A stretch of DNA of 64,000 nt from Lachnospiraceae bacterium UBA1712 (GTDB taxonomy: Bacteria > Bacillota > Clostridia > Lachnospirales > Lachnospiraceae). Shown here one piece after another: positions 1-8,911 of this stretch. Every line of letters begins with the position of its first letter. Within the stretch, counting starts at the first letter, position 1. The stretch covers positions 5,869-69,868 of the forward strand of contig DCJA01000011.1 of assembly GCA_002317175.1 (NCBI GenBank), written 5' to 3'. The position numbers and the translations under genes are program-made. The notes under the pieces are model-generated. The model searched no databases. It saw only the letters and a list, made by a program, of their open reading frames with translations, and was not told the origin of the DNA.

Positions 1-174
1 GATACAGACGAAGTGATTGCTGTTGCGCAGAAATATGCTACAGCTTCTTACAAAGATATTGCTGTAGGAACAGAGCTCAATAAGGCATTAAAGGCAGCAG
101 AAGACTTTGATTATGACAAGGCAGAAGAGATAGTTGCAGGATTAATAGATCAGTGTGAAGTGGAGGTAAATTAA
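1..174 (+). CDS. C-terminal end of a signalling protein (partial, HPt-like tail)
   Basis: An open frame enters from the left edge and stops at 172-174, giving the last 57 residues of a larger protein. The tail is helical and acidic, with a pattern around AEDFDYDKAEEIVAGL. This resembles the C-terminal helical segment that ends many clostridial hybrid sensor or response-regulator proteins. The next gene starts 2 nt after the stop, and a stand-alone receiver protein follows, so a signalling role fits the context. The identity of the main body cannot be seen here; the HPt-like label is an inference from a short helical stretch. Confidence 0.5.
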   Translation, partial: DTDEVIAVAQKYATASYKDIAVGTELNKALKAAEDFDYDKAEEIVAGLIDQCEVEVN

Positions 175-176
175 AT

Positions 177-1037
177 ATGAATAACATTTTGATTGCAACA
201 GAATGTGTTGCTGATTTACCTGAAGAACTTTATAAGGATAAGGATGTAGCTGTAATCTATTATGATATAAAGACTGATGGTGGACTATTTAGAGATACTA
301 CCGAGATTGATGCCCAGAATGTTATGGAATATATGGTTGGTGGTCATAAGAAAGCGTATAGTGTAGTGCCTACTGCCAATGATTACAAGAACTTCTTTAA
401 CATGAAACTAGTGGAGTATGACAAGATTATTCATATCTGTATCAGCTCTGGAATAAGTGAGGCTTACAAGAATGCCCAGCTTGCGAGAGCCAAGATGGGG
501 CAGGATGGTAACAAGATATTTCTTATTGATTCACGTCATCTGTCAAGTGGTCAGGGACTGGTAACTCTTGAGGCTGTAAAATGCAGAGATGCGGGGATGG
601 ATTGTAAGGAAATAGCGGAGCATCTGCATAAGTATGTTGCCGGGGTTTCAACCACCTTTTTGACCAATAATGCAGATTATCTATATTATAATGGTAAAGT
701 TGAAAAGTCTGTTATGGATATATGTAATGCTTTAAGACTTCATCCTGTTCTCGGTATGGTAGATGGCAAGCTTACGGTCAAGAAGGTATATATAGGAGAC
801 TATAACAAAGCAGCAAAAAAATATATCAAGAGTATATTAGGAAATACTGATGATATTGATAAATCCTGTGCTTTCATTACCTATGCGGGATGCCCGGGAG
901 AGATTCTTGATATGGCACAGAATTCAGTGGAAGAAATATTAAAATTTGATGAGTTATACAGGCAGCAGGCCTCAGCTACGGTATCCTGCAACTGTGGACC
1001 AAAGACATTTGGAATTCTTTTTGTAAGAAATAAGTAG
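177..1037 (+). CDS. DegV family lipid-binding protein
   Basis: A 286-residue protein with the DegV fold layout: an N-terminal strand ending in the ATECVADLP segment (usually TDSxxDLP), a middle PTANDYKNFF segment (the family's SQP-type ligand region), and SSGISEAYKNAQLA followed by FLIDSRHLSSGQG. DegV proteins bind a single fatty acid between two lobes; in Firmicutes some (FakB) present it to the kinase FakA, but no fakA is visible here. Length is normal for the family. The first lobe is slightly diverged (Glu-Cys where Asp-Ser is usual). It follows the upstream signalling gene by 2 nt and precedes the receiver gene by 10 nt, so the three probably form one transcript. Confidence 0.85.
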   Translation: MNNILIATECVADLPEELYKDKDVAVIYYDIKTDGGLFRDTTEIDAQNVMEYMVGGHKKAYSVVPTANDYKNFFNMKLVEYDKIIHICISSGISEAYKNAQLARAKMGQDGNKIFLIDSRHLSSGQGLVTLEAVKCRDAGMDCKEIAEHLHKYVAGVSTTFLTNNADYLYYNGKVEKSVMDICNALRLHPVLGMVDGKLTVKKVYIGDYNKAAKKYIKSILGNTDDIDKSCAFITYAGCPGEILDMAQNSVEEILKFDELYRQQASATVSCNCGPKTFGILFVRNK

Positions 1038-1047
1038 GGGGAAGCTT

Positions 1048-1431
1048 ATGAAACATATATTGGTTGTTGATGATAACAAGACTAATCTTATTGCGGCAAA
1101 GACTGTTCTTTCTGATCTGTATAAGGTCACTGCAGTAACCATGGGGGCACAGGCACTAAAGTTTTTGGAGAACAATAGCTGCGATATGGTGCTGTTGGAC
1201 ATTGATATGCCTGAAATGGATGGTTTCGAGGTGCTGAGACAGATTAAAGAGAGACATATGGAGGAAGAACCACCGGTTCTTTTCCTTACTGGCAATACTG
1301 AAGCGGAAATAATTGGAAGATGTATTGCTGACGGGGGGATGGATGTTCTGGAAAAGCCATTTGTAAGTAATGTTCTGTTAAATCGTATTTCTCTTCTGTT
1401 TGAAGTCCTTGAAGCAAGGAAGAATAAATAG
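1048..1431 (+). CDS. Stand-alone response regulator receiver (CheY-like)
   Basis: A 127-residue single receiver domain without an output domain. Conserved positions are visible: acidic pair D8/D9, phospho-acceptor D51 in VLLDIDMPEMDGF, T81 in LTGN and K103 in EKPF. Such single-domain regulators act as phosphate relays or through protein contact. A good Shine-Dalgarno (gggggaa) lies just before the ATG. The gene ends a short operon closed by the hairpin at 1440-1470, so its partner kinase may be the truncated protein at the left edge. Confidence 0.9.
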   Translation: MKHILVVDDNKTNLIAAKTVLSDLYKVTAVTMGAQALKFLENNSCDMVLLDIDMPEMDGFEVLRQIKERHMEEEPPVLFLTGNTEAEIIGRCIADGGMDVLEKPFVSNVLLNRISLLFEVLEARKNK

Positions 1432-1439
1432 TATGATAT

Positions 1440-1470
1440 ACACCGTTAGTATTTATGACTAACGGTGTTT
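1440..1470 (+). terminator. Rho-independent terminator after the receiver gene
   Basis: Perfect stem ACACCGTTAGT / ACTAACGGTGT around a 7-nt loop, followed by a T run. The AEC transporter reading frame can be extended back into this hairpin, which is a reason to prefer its internal ATG start. Confidence 0.9.
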
Positions 1471-1494
1471 TTGTGTAGAATTGGAGAAAAGACA

Positions 1495-2418
1495 ATGTTA
1501 TCTCAGATTATTACCTGCGTTTTTTCGATGCTTATATATATGCTCGTAGGTTACTGCCTATGTAAAGGGAAACTGGCCAAGGTGAATCATGCTCAGGGAA
1601 TGTCAGCCCTGTTGATTTATATACTAGGTCCGGCAATGATTATTAATTCATTTGTTAATCTGGATTATTCAAGTGAAACCTTAATAAATATCGCAAAATG
1701 TTTTTTTATGACACTACTGGTGCAGGTGCTGTTTTTCTGCCTTTTATATATGTTCTTAAATAGAAAGTATGTGGATTCAAAGTACAGGATACTGTCTATC
1801 GGAGCAGTTTTGGGGAATGTGGGATTTTTAGGAATGCCTGTTGTGTATAGTGTCTTTCCGGATAAGCCAATCGTAATGTGTTATAGTTCTGTCACTGTCA
1901 TGTCCATGAATCTGATTGTATTTACAATTGGTGTATATATGATTACCAATGACAGAAGTTATATGTCAATAAAGGGTGCTGTTATCAATCCTACAACCAT
2001 AGCTCTTATTATTGCTATTCCTCTATTTGTTTGCAGAATTCAGCTTCCCGGACCAATCGCAGATTCTGTTGCTGTACTTGCGAAGATGGTAACACCGATG
2101 TGCATGATAATACTGGGAATGAGGCTTTCTGCCGCAAGCTTTAAGGCGTTATTTGCAAGGCCATTTGTATATGTGACCTGTGCTTTAAAACTAATAGCAT
2201 TTCCTGTATTTGCTTTGCTGCTTGTCAGATGGCTCCCATTTTTGGATGAAGTGCTAAAAACGTCAATTGTAGTACTGGCTATGATGCCATCAGGGGCCAT
2301 TATCCAGTCTCTGGCTGAACTTCATGAATGTGAGCAGGAACTGGCAGCCAATGTAGTGCTTCTGACGACAATATTAAGTGTCGTTACAATACCACTTATG
2401 GTATTCATTCTTGTTTAG
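1495..2418 (+). CDS. AEC family transporter (auxin efflux carrier type permease)
   Basis: A 307-residue membrane protein with about ten hydrophobic segments in two halves, and the family motif GNVGFLGMPVVYSVFP at the centre of the first half. Bacterial AEC proteins export or take up organic acids and related small anions; the substrate cannot be predicted. I start at the ATG at 1495, preceded by ggagaaaag. A longer frame from GTG 1465 would begin inside the preceding terminator. The next gene begins 11 nt after the stop, so the two may be cotranscribed, though the functional link is not obvious. Confidence 0.85.
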   Translation: MLSQIITCVFSMLIYMLVGYCLCKGKLAKVNHAQGMSALLIYILGPAMIINSFVNLDYSSETLINIAKCFFMTLLVQVLFFCLLYMFLNRKYVDSKYRILSIGAVLGNVGFLGMPVVYSVFPDKPIVMCYSSVTVMSMNLIVFTIGVYMITNDRSYMSIKGAVINPTTIALIIAIPLFVCRIQLPGPIADSVAVLAKMVTPMCMIILGMRLSAASFKALFARPFVYVTCALKLIAFPVFALLLVRWLPFLDEVLKTSIVVLAMMPSGAIIQSLAELHECEQELAANVVLLTTILSVVTIPLMVFILV

Positions 2419-2429
2419 GAACATAAGAC

Positions 2430-4616
2430 ATGAAAATAGTTAGTTTATCAAAAAAAATAAAAATTGCATTAGGATTCGCCGTTAGCTTTCTAATTATTAT
2501 GTTAGGCCTGCTGTTTATCAGGCAATTGAACGGAAAAGCGGATATTTATGTTGAAGACGGGATACAGTTCGTTTCCAAAACTGAGGGAAGGGATTTCCTG
2601 ATATATAAAAATGGTAAATGGGAGAAGACTTTCCTGACTGGAGTTAATATAGGAGCCACAAAGCCGGGACATTTTCCAGGTGAACTGGCAATAACTAAGG
2701 AAGAATATCTTAGATGGTTTGAGTACATTGGTGATATGAATGCTGATGTTATTCGTGTATATACCATTCTCAAACCAGATTTTTATGATGCTCTTCTCGA
2801 ATATAACAGTAAGGCAAAAAAACCACTGTATCTGATTCATGGTGTATGGGTTAATGAGCAGGATGTCAAGGGAATTGCAGATGCATATGCAGAAGATGAA
2901 AAGATTAAAAATAATTTCATACAGGATACCGAGGATCTCATAGATGTTTTGCACGGCAACAAGGTACTTCCGGACAAATATGGTTTTGCGAGTGGCACAT
3001 ATACCAGCGATGTTTCGAAATATGTTGTAGGATGGATTCTTGGAACTGAGTGGGATCCGGATTTTGTCGAGGGAACAGATACAGCAAATCCTGAAAGATC
3101 TTTTTATTCGGGGAAATATCTTGAAACAAAAAATGCATCTCCTTTCGAGACATTTTTGTGTGAAGTTGGAGATACTATCCTCGCGTATGAGGAAGATAAC
3201 TATCAGATGACAAGAGCTCTTGCATTTTCAAACTGGCTTACGACAGATATGCTTTCTCATCCGGAAGAGCCTATGGAAAATGAGGACAGAGTTACTGTAA
3301 ATACGGAACATATAAAGGCAACAAAAAACTTTAAATCAGGTATGTTTGCATCATATCATGTATATCCTTATTATCCTGAGTTTTTAAACTATCAGACCGA
3401 ATATATAGAATACAGAGATGAAACTGGAAAAATAAACACTTACAGAGCTTATCTGAAGGACCTTTTTAAAGAGCATACCGTGCCGGTAATTGTTGCAGAG
3501 TATGGTGTTCCTTCCGCCAGAGGAAAAGCACATGAAAACCTGTATTCGGGTTATAATCAGGGCAATATTGATGAAAAATCCCAGGGACATATAGACGAAA
3601 GTCTGCTTATGGATATTTATGAAGAAGGCTATTGTGGAGCTATAGTTTTTACCTGGCAGGATGAATGGTTTAAGAGAACCTGGAATACTATGGACTTTGA
3701 TTTACCAGATCATAGAGCTTACTGGTCTAATCCACAGACTAACGAGCAGCAGTTTGGACTTCTTGCTTTTGATCCGGGCGAGGAAGTAAGTGAATGCTAT
3801 GTGGATGGAGATATAGAAGAGTGGAGAGAGGAAACTCCTGTAAGCGAAACTAATGAGGCGAAGCTTTATTGTAAAGCCGATGAAAAATATGTGTATTTTA
3901 TGGTAGAGTCACATCAGTATGATTTTAAAAATGATACAGTATTCATTCCTATAGATATTATTGAAAATCAAGGAAATCTAAAGTATAACGATGAGAATTT
4001 GTTCTTTGAATGTCCAGCTGATTTTGTAATACGCATTCAGGGTGAAACAGAGTCCAAAATTGTTGTGGATGCATACTATGATTCTTTTTATTTCATATAT
4101 GCAAAGCAACAGTATATGATTGATTCGGTGGCCGAGTATGAAGAGAAAAATAGCGGAATCTTTAATCCCGAGTATCTGTGTCTTAATAGAGAACTTTACA
4201 TTGAACAGGACGACAGGCTTCTTCCATTTTCAAAATATGAAACGGGAAGGCTTAAATATGGAGATGCAAATCCAGAACATGATGACTATAATTCATTAAC
4301 AGATTATGCATATAAGGATGGAAATCTGGAAATCCGTATTCCATGGCTGATGCTCAATGTTATGGACCCATCAAAGAAATCAGTTATAAGTGACATGTAT
4401 GTAAATGGAGAGATTGTTCCAGAGGAAACCGCAGGATTCAAGACTGGGGTGGCTATTGTGAAGAATACAGAAAAAAGTCAGGCTACAATAGCAATGAACT
4501 ATTATTCATGGGTTGGATGGGATGAGCCTTCATACCATGAGAGATTAAAACCATCCTACTATATTCTTAAAGATGCCTTTAAGAAAATCGATAAGTTGGA
4601 AGAACAGAATAAATAA
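2430..4616 (+). CDS. Membrane-anchored TIM-barrel glycosidase-like protein with C-terminal beta-sandwich
   Basis: 728 residues. One N-terminal membrane segment (about 13-30) without a lipobox anchors the rest outside. Residues ~50-450 look like a clan GH-A TIM barrel: TGVNIGATKPGHFPGE, NADVIRVYTIL, ILGTEW (possible acid/base E207) and VIVAEYG (possible nucleophile E357). From about 465 a DGDIEEW segment starts a beta-rich region of about 260 residues resembling CBM9/DOMON-like sandwiches. Proteins with the same GxNxGAxxPGxxPGE start occur in Firmicutes next to glycan-synthesis or export genes, so a role on the cell's own surface polysaccharide is as likely as nutrition. The specific GH family and substrate are not determined. 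A strong terminator follows. Confidence 0.7.
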   Translation: MKIVSLSKKIKIALGFAVSFLIIMLGLLFIRQLNGKADIYVEDGIQFVSKTEGRDFLIYKNGKWEKTFLTGVNIGATKPGHFPGELAITKEEYLRWFEYIGDMNADVIRVYTILKPDFYDALLEYNSKAKKPLYLIHGVWVNEQDVKGIADAYAEDEKIKNNFIQDTEDLIDVLHGNKVLPDKYGFASGTYTSDVSKYVVGWILGTEWDPDFVEGTDTANPERSFYSGKYLETKNASPFETFLCEVGDTILAYEEDNYQMTRALAFSNWLTTDMLSHPEEPMENEDRVTVNTEHIKATKNFKSGMFASYHVYPYYPEFLNYQTEYIEYRDETGKINTYRAYLKDLFKEHTVPVIVAEYGVPSARGKAHENLYSGYNQGNIDEKSQGHIDESLLMDIYEEGYCGAIVFTWQDEWFKRTWNTMDFDLPDHRAYWSNPQTNEQQFGLLAFDPGEEVSECYVDGDIEEWREETPVSETNEAKLYCKADEKYVYFMVESHQYDFKNDTVFIPIDIIENQGNLKYNDENLFFECPADFVIRIQGETESKIVVDAYYDSFYFIYAKQQYMIDSVAEYEEKNSGIFNPEYLCLNRELYIEQDDRLLPFSKYETGRLKYGDANPEHDDYNSLTDYAYKDGNLEIRIPWLMLNVMDPSKKSVISDMYVNGEIVPEETAGFKTGVAIVKNTEKSQATIAMNYYSWVGWDEPSYHERLKPSYYILKDAFKKIDKLEEQNK

Positions 4617-4622
4617 GCAATG

Positions 4623-4660
4623 CACCGACAGTTTTATATGTACTGTCGGTGTTTTTGTTA
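4623..4660 (+). terminator. Rho-independent terminator after the glycosidase-like gene
   Basis: Stem CACCGACAGT / ACTGTCGGTG with a 9-nt loop, then a T-rich run. Confidence 0.9.
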
Positions 4661-4825
4661 TTATAGAAGCATATAGAGTATAACTATGAGTTTTTTTAAC
4701 TTTATTCATGTTAATAGTCTTCATTTAGATGTATAGAACCCGTATATATGGTAAAATAATAATGTTGGGGCAAATGTAAAATACCGGCTGATAGCGGTTG
4801 GATAATGAATAGGAAGGGGTTATAT

Positions 4826-6253
4826 ATGGCAAAAGCAGAAAAAGAGATTTATCGTAATGAACTGGCAAAGAGACAGCAGATGATTAAGGATGCTAATTTG
4901 CCTGTAATAGTTATTCTTGAAGGCTGGGGGGCAGCAGGAAAAGGAAGTGCACTGGGAAGTATAATTAAGTATATGGACCCACGTTTCTTTAAGGTATACA
5001 ACATGGATGTTATATCTGAAGATGAGAAGAGAAAGCCATTTTTATATCGTCACGCAGTGAGAATGCCAGAATATGGACAGTTTTCATTCTTTGATGGTGG
5101 CGTGATGGATGAAGTTACCAAACAGTATCTTCATAAAGAAATAGATGACAAAGAATACGAAGAGAAGATTAACAGTATAGTTAATTATGAAAGACAGCTG
5201 CATGATAATGGTTATCTGGTTATTAAGTTCTTTCTTGAGGTAGATAAGAAGACTCAGAAGGAAAGACTGGATAAACTTCTCGATGCCAAGGACACACGCT
5301 GGCGTGTAACTGATGATGATCTGTGGCAGAACAAGCATTTTGAAAAATGTGAAAAGGTATATGCTGATTATATCAAGATGACTGATACAGTCAACTGCCC
5401 ATGGCATGAGATAAAATCTACAGATAGGGATGATGTTGAGCGTTTTATAGCTAATACTATTATTGCTAGTATTGATTCTGCCATTCGTGAGAAATGGACT
5501 GCTGATATTCCTGAAAACAAATATGCAATGAAGGAGGTTGGACCTCTCTGCGCAATTAGTCTTGGAGGAAAAGAACTTACTGACGAAGAATATCGTAGCA
5601 GACTTAAGGAACTTCAAAAGGAATTAAAAGGTTTACATAACAAATTGTATAGAAAGAAGATTCCATTAATTATTGCTTATGAAGGATGGGATGCAGCAGG
5701 TAAGGGTGGAAATATAAAGCGTATTGCCAGCGCATTGGACCCAAGAGGATATGAGGTATTTCCTATTGCCAGTCCTACAAGAGAAGAGAAGAATCGCCAC
5801 TTCTTATGGAGATTCTATAACAGACTTCCCAAGACAGGTCATGTGGCTATCTATGATAGAACCTGGTATGGCCGTGTAATGGTTGAAAGACTTGAGGGCT
5901 ACTGTAGTGATAATGACTGGCAGAGAGCATATAACGAGATCAATGAGTTTGAAAAGGACTTAACTGACTGGGGTGCTATTGTAATTAAGTTCTGGATTCA
6001 GATTGATAAGGATGTTCAGCTTGAGAGATTCACTCTTCGTCAGAATACGCCGGAAAAGCAGTGGAAGATAACTGATGAGGATTGGAGAAACAGAGAAAAA
6101 TGGGATCTGTATGAGGGAGCTATTGATGAGATGATAGCAAAGACAAGTACAGATTTTGCTCCATGGCATATCATAGAGTCAAATGATAAAAAATATGCCA
6201 GAATCAGGACATTGGAAATAGTGATAGAAGAAATAAAGAAGCGTCTTGGTTAG
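4826..6253 (+). CDS. Tandem PPK2 polyphosphate:nucleotide phosphotransferase
   Basis: 475 residues made of two PPK2 domains. Each has a Walker A loop (GWGAAGKGS early, GWDAAGKGG in the second half). The second half also has the lid and Walker B region, IYDRTWYGRVMVERLEG. The first half has FFDGGVMDEV at the corresponding place and lacks the Asp-Arg-x-Trp-Tyr pattern, so it is probably structural. In the characterised two-domain class, which makes ADP from AMP and polyphosphate, the C-terminal domain is the active one. The ATG at 4826 is chosen because aggaagggg lies just upstream; an earlier in-frame ATG at 4805 has no such site. Cytosolic. Confidence 0.88.
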   Translation: MAKAEKEIYRNELAKRQQMIKDANLPVIVILEGWGAAGKGSALGSIIKYMDPRFFKVYNMDVISEDEKRKPFLYRHAVRMPEYGQFSFFDGGVMDEVTKQYLHKEIDDKEYEEKINSIVNYERQLHDNGYLVIKFFLEVDKKTQKERLDKLLDAKDTRWRVTDDDLWQNKHFEKCEKVYADYIKMTDTVNCPWHEIKSTDRDDVERFIANTIIASIDSAIREKWTADIPENKYAMKEVGPLCAISLGGKELTDEEYRSRLKELQKELKGLHNKLYRKKIPLIIAYEGWDAAGKGGNIKRIASALDPRGYEVFPIASPTREEKNRHFLWRFYNRLPKTGHVAIYDRTWYGRVMVERLEGYCSDNDWQRAYNEINEFEKDLTDWGAIVIKFWIQIDKDVQLERFTLRQNTPEKQWKITDEDWRNREKWDLYEGAIDEMIAKTSTDFAPWHIIESNDKKYARIRTLEIVIEEIKKRLG

Positions 6254-6266
6254 TAAGGGAAAGATT

Positions 6267-6911
6267 ATGGATATTAAAGCCGTTATATTTGATCTGGATG
6301 GAACCTTGATAGATACAGAAAAAATATATAGACAGGTTTGGCCCAAAGCAGTACGAGAACTGGGGGTGGATATGAAAGATGAGCATTATCTTGCTATGCG
6401 TTCCCTTGGAAGGCCATTTGCACCTCTTAAGATGAAGGAGTGGTTTGGCGAAGATTTTGATTATGATGAGGCCAGACGAATCCGAAAAGGTTACTTTGAG
6501 GAATATCTGGCGGAGTATGGAATACAGAGAAAGCCGGGAGCTATAGAATTGCTGGAATACCTCAAATCAAAGGGCATTACTACTGCAATTGCTACGGCAA
6601 CTGACATTGAGCGTGCTGGTCAATACATGCAGATGACAGGGCTGGAGGGCTATTTTGATAAGGTTATCAGCGCAACTATGGTTAAGGAAGGCAAGCCTTC
6701 ACCATATGTTTATCTATATGCCTGTGAGCAGTTGGGACTGAAGCCTGAGGAGTGTATTGCGGTTGAAGATGCTCCAAATGGAATCAGATCAGCCTATAGC
6801 GCAGGCTGCAGGGTTATAATGGTGCCAGACCAGAGCGGACCTGATGAAGAATTGCTGAGTATGGTAATTGCATGTGTAGACTCTCTGAGTGACATATGTA
6901 AATTAATATAG
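6267..6911 (+). CDS. HAD-superfamily phosphatase (beta-phosphoglucomutase-like)
   Basis: 214 residues with the four HAD motifs: FDLDGTLIDTE (nucleophile Asp and acid Asp), TAIATAT, K in VKEGKPSPY, and VEDAPNGIRSA. The helical cap between motifs I and II places it in subfamily IA near beta-phosphoglucomutases and small sugar-phosphate phosphatases; the substrate is unknown. The TTG at 6246 lies inside the previous gene; the ATG at 6267 has an aaggga site and is preferred. It begins 13 nt after the PPK2 stop, so the two genes are probably cotranscribed. Confidence 0.87.
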   Translation: MDIKAVIFDLDGTLIDTEKIYRQVWPKAVRELGVDMKDEHYLAMRSLGRPFAPLKMKEWFGEDFDYDEARRIRKGYFEEYLAEYGIQRKPGAIELLEYLKSKGITTAIATATDIERAGQYMQMTGLEGYFDKVISATMVKEGKPSPYVYLYACEQLGLKPEECIAVEDAPNGIRSAYSAGCRVIMVPDQSGPDEELLSMVIACVDSLSDICKLI

Positions 6912-6976
6912 TTTATGATGGCCTTAAGAGGATAGAAAAGAGTTATCTGATGAGGGATTAAGAAAAGGAGATAAAA

Positions 6977-7405
6977 ATGAGTAATATTAACAAAACATGT
7001 AAGGTACACTACACAGGAACATTTAATGATGGAAGTAAATTTGATTCTTCCTATGACAGAGGTGAACCATTGGAGTTCGTGTGTGGAGCAGGCATGATGA
7101 TAAAGGGCTTTGATGCAGCAGTAGTGGATATGGAAGTAGGACAAATCGTAGATATTCATCTGATGCCAGAGGAAGCATATGGCATGCCTAATCCTGAAAA
7201 TATACTGACTATTGCAATAAGTGAATTGCCAGGTTCCGAAAATCTTGAAGTAGGGCAGAGAGTTTATCTCACAAATCAGATGGGACAGCCATTTCCAGTT
7301 TCTGTAACAGCAAAGGATGAAACTAACATTACTCTTGATGCAAATCATGAGATGGCAGGTAAGGAACTTAACTTTAAGATCGAACTCGTGGAAGTTAGCG
7401 AATAG
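6977..7405 (+). CDS. FKBP-type peptidyl-prolyl isomerase, SlyD-like
   Basis: 142 residues. The FKBP part (VHYTGTFNDGSKFDSS, GMMIKGFDAAVVDMEVGQ) is split by an insert-in-flap chaperone segment (about 75-125), and the chain returns to the FKBP fold at ELNFKIELVEV. This is the SlyD architecture: a cytosolic prolyl isomerase and folding helper. The histidine-rich metal-binding tail of E. coli SlyD is absent. A clear aaaaggag site precedes the ATG. Confidence 0.92.
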   Translation: MSNINKTCKVHYTGTFNDGSKFDSSYDRGEPLEFVCGAGMMIKGFDAAVVDMEVGQIVDIHLMPEEAYGMPNPENILTIAISELPGSENLEVGQRVYLTNQMGQPFPVSVTAKDETNITLDANHEMAGKELNFKIELVEVSE

Positions 7406-7465
7406 TAGCTAAGGGAAAGTTAAAAGGGCGGAAGTAACAAATCCAGGGATAATATATAGATAAGT

Positions 7466-8791
7466 ATGAGAACAATTATAGAAGAATTGACTATTAAAAA
7501 TTCCAATAATATCAGGGGGAATATTTATCTTCCAGAGTTGGTCGGCGAGACCAGGATAAGCTGGAAGAGTAGTAAGCCTGATATTATATCAGATACTGTA
7601 ATCGGAGAGATGGCGGCAGGTGTTGTAAAGAGAACTTCGCAAGATGTTGAGGTTCTGCTTACAGCTACTTTTTCAGAGGATGGTGAAAGAAGTTCGTTTG
7701 AACAGAAAGTATGCGTAAAGAAGCTTGAAAAAACAATAACTGAAGATGATTACGAGGGCTATCTGTTTGGACATTTTATAGGAGAAAGTAAAGAAGACCA
7801 GGAACAGATATACTTTGCATTAAGCGAAGATGGTCTGAATTTTAAGGATATGAATGACGGAAAGGCCATACTTACAAGCTCCGTTGGGGAAAAGGGAGTG
7901 AGAGATCCATATCTCTATCGATCTCCAGAAGGGGACAGATTCTTTCTGGTGGCAACAGACCTCAGTATTTATAACAGAGGCGGTTGGTTTGTAAATGAGC
8001 AGGGATATTATGATCCAAGTACTACTGGAAGCCATAATCTGATTATATGGGAATCAGAAGACCTTATTAACTGGGGAGAACCTACAGTGGCGCATGTTGC
8101 GCCCCCAAATGCTGGAATGGCTTGGGCACCGGAGATGATATATGATGATGAAAGCGGAGAATATATCATTTTCTTTGCATCAAGTATTATGGATCCAGCT
8201 ACAAAGTATAAGTCTAAACCCAATACTATTTATTATGTGGCTACAAGAGACTTTGTACATTTTTCTGATACAAAGATATTTATAGACAATCAGTGTGAGC
8301 CTGATGGCAAGCCCAGAGAGATAATTGATGCCACGGTTATTAAGATCGGTGATATGTATTATAGTGCGGCCAAGGATGGAGACAACGCAGAAGCCAATGG
8401 CGGTATCAGAATATTTAAGAATAAAAATCTTTTGGATGCAGAGGGCTGGGTTAAGGTACTGGACCTGGACGAACTGGGGCTAAAATGTGAAGGATTAAAG
8501 ATAGATGTTCTTGATAACAGTACTCTCGAAGGACCAGAACTGTTCCAGTACAACAAGAAGGACTGGGATAATCCTGATGTTCCTGAGTATGGACTAATGG
8601 CAGATCAGTATTCAGTAGGAGGAGGCTATCTTCCATTAAAGACCACTAATCTTGAGGATGTTGATAATTCCACAGCTGCATGGAAGTTATTATCCAAGGA
8701 TGAGTATTCATTTGATAAACTTAAAAAGCGTCACGGTACAATCATGAGGATTACTAAAGAGGAAATGGAGCGAATAAAGAAGGCGTTTTAA
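7466..8791 (+). CDS. Intracellular glycoside hydrolase family 43
   Basis: 441 residues with no signal peptide. Residues ~1-85 form a small beta domain like the atrophied bacterial Ig domain (SWKSSKPDII pattern). The rest matches a GH43 five-bladed propeller: GVRDPYLYR (Asp), AWAPEMIYD (Asp) and LEGPELFQY (candidate catalytic-acid Glu). GH43 enzymes remove arabinose or xylose from arabinoxylan and arabinan fragments with inversion. The cytosolic location suggests processing of imported oligosaccharides. It stands alone, without a transporter next to it. Family assignment is firm; linkage specificity is not predictable. Confidence 0.85.
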   Translation: MRTIIEELTIKNSNNIRGNIYLPELVGETRISWKSSKPDIISDTVIGEMAAGVVKRTSQDVEVLLTATFSEDGERSSFEQKVCVKKLEKTITEDDYEGYLFGHFIGESKEDQEQIYFALSEDGLNFKDMNDGKAILTSSVGEKGVRDPYLYRSPEGDRFFLVATDLSIYNRGGWFVNEQGYYDPSTTGSHNLIIWESEDLINWGEPTVAHVAPPNAGMAWAPEMIYDDESGEYIIFFASSIMDPATKYKSKPNTIYYVATRDFVHFSDTKIFIDNQCEPDGKPREIIDATVIKIGDMYYSAAKDGDNAEANGGIRIFKNKNLLDAEGWVKVLDLDELGLKCEGLKIDVLDNSTLEGPELFQYNKKDWDNPDVPEYGLMADQYSVGGGYLPLKTTNLEDVDNSTAAWKLLSKDEYSFDKLKKRHGTIMRITKEEMERIKKAF

Positions 8792-8851
8792 ACTAAATAT
8801 AGTCTATTTTGAATAATCCTTTAATTTTTTTATAAAAATAGTGAAAAAGTG

Positions 8852-8882
8852 TTGACCTTCCACCTTGTAGAAGGTGTAAAAA
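8852..8882 (+). promoter_or_regulatory. MerR-type promoter with 19-bp spacer and dyad operator
   Basis: -35 TTGACC (8852-8857) and -10 TAAAAA (8877-8882) are separated by 19 bp. The spacer holds the perfect dyad CACCTT-gtag-AAGGTG (8861-8876). An over-long spacer with a centred dyad is the hallmark of promoters untwisted by MerR-family activators, and the next gene is a merR. Autoregulation is the obvious inference. Confidence 0.88.
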
Positions 8883-8911
8883 TCAGGTAGATCGATGAAA
8901 AGAGGAGCCAG

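Noticed and set aside
5084..5617. 177-codon minus-strand frame in the PPK2 gene
   Set aside because: Antisense to conserved PPK2 sequence; Phe/Ile-rich with no recognisable domain.
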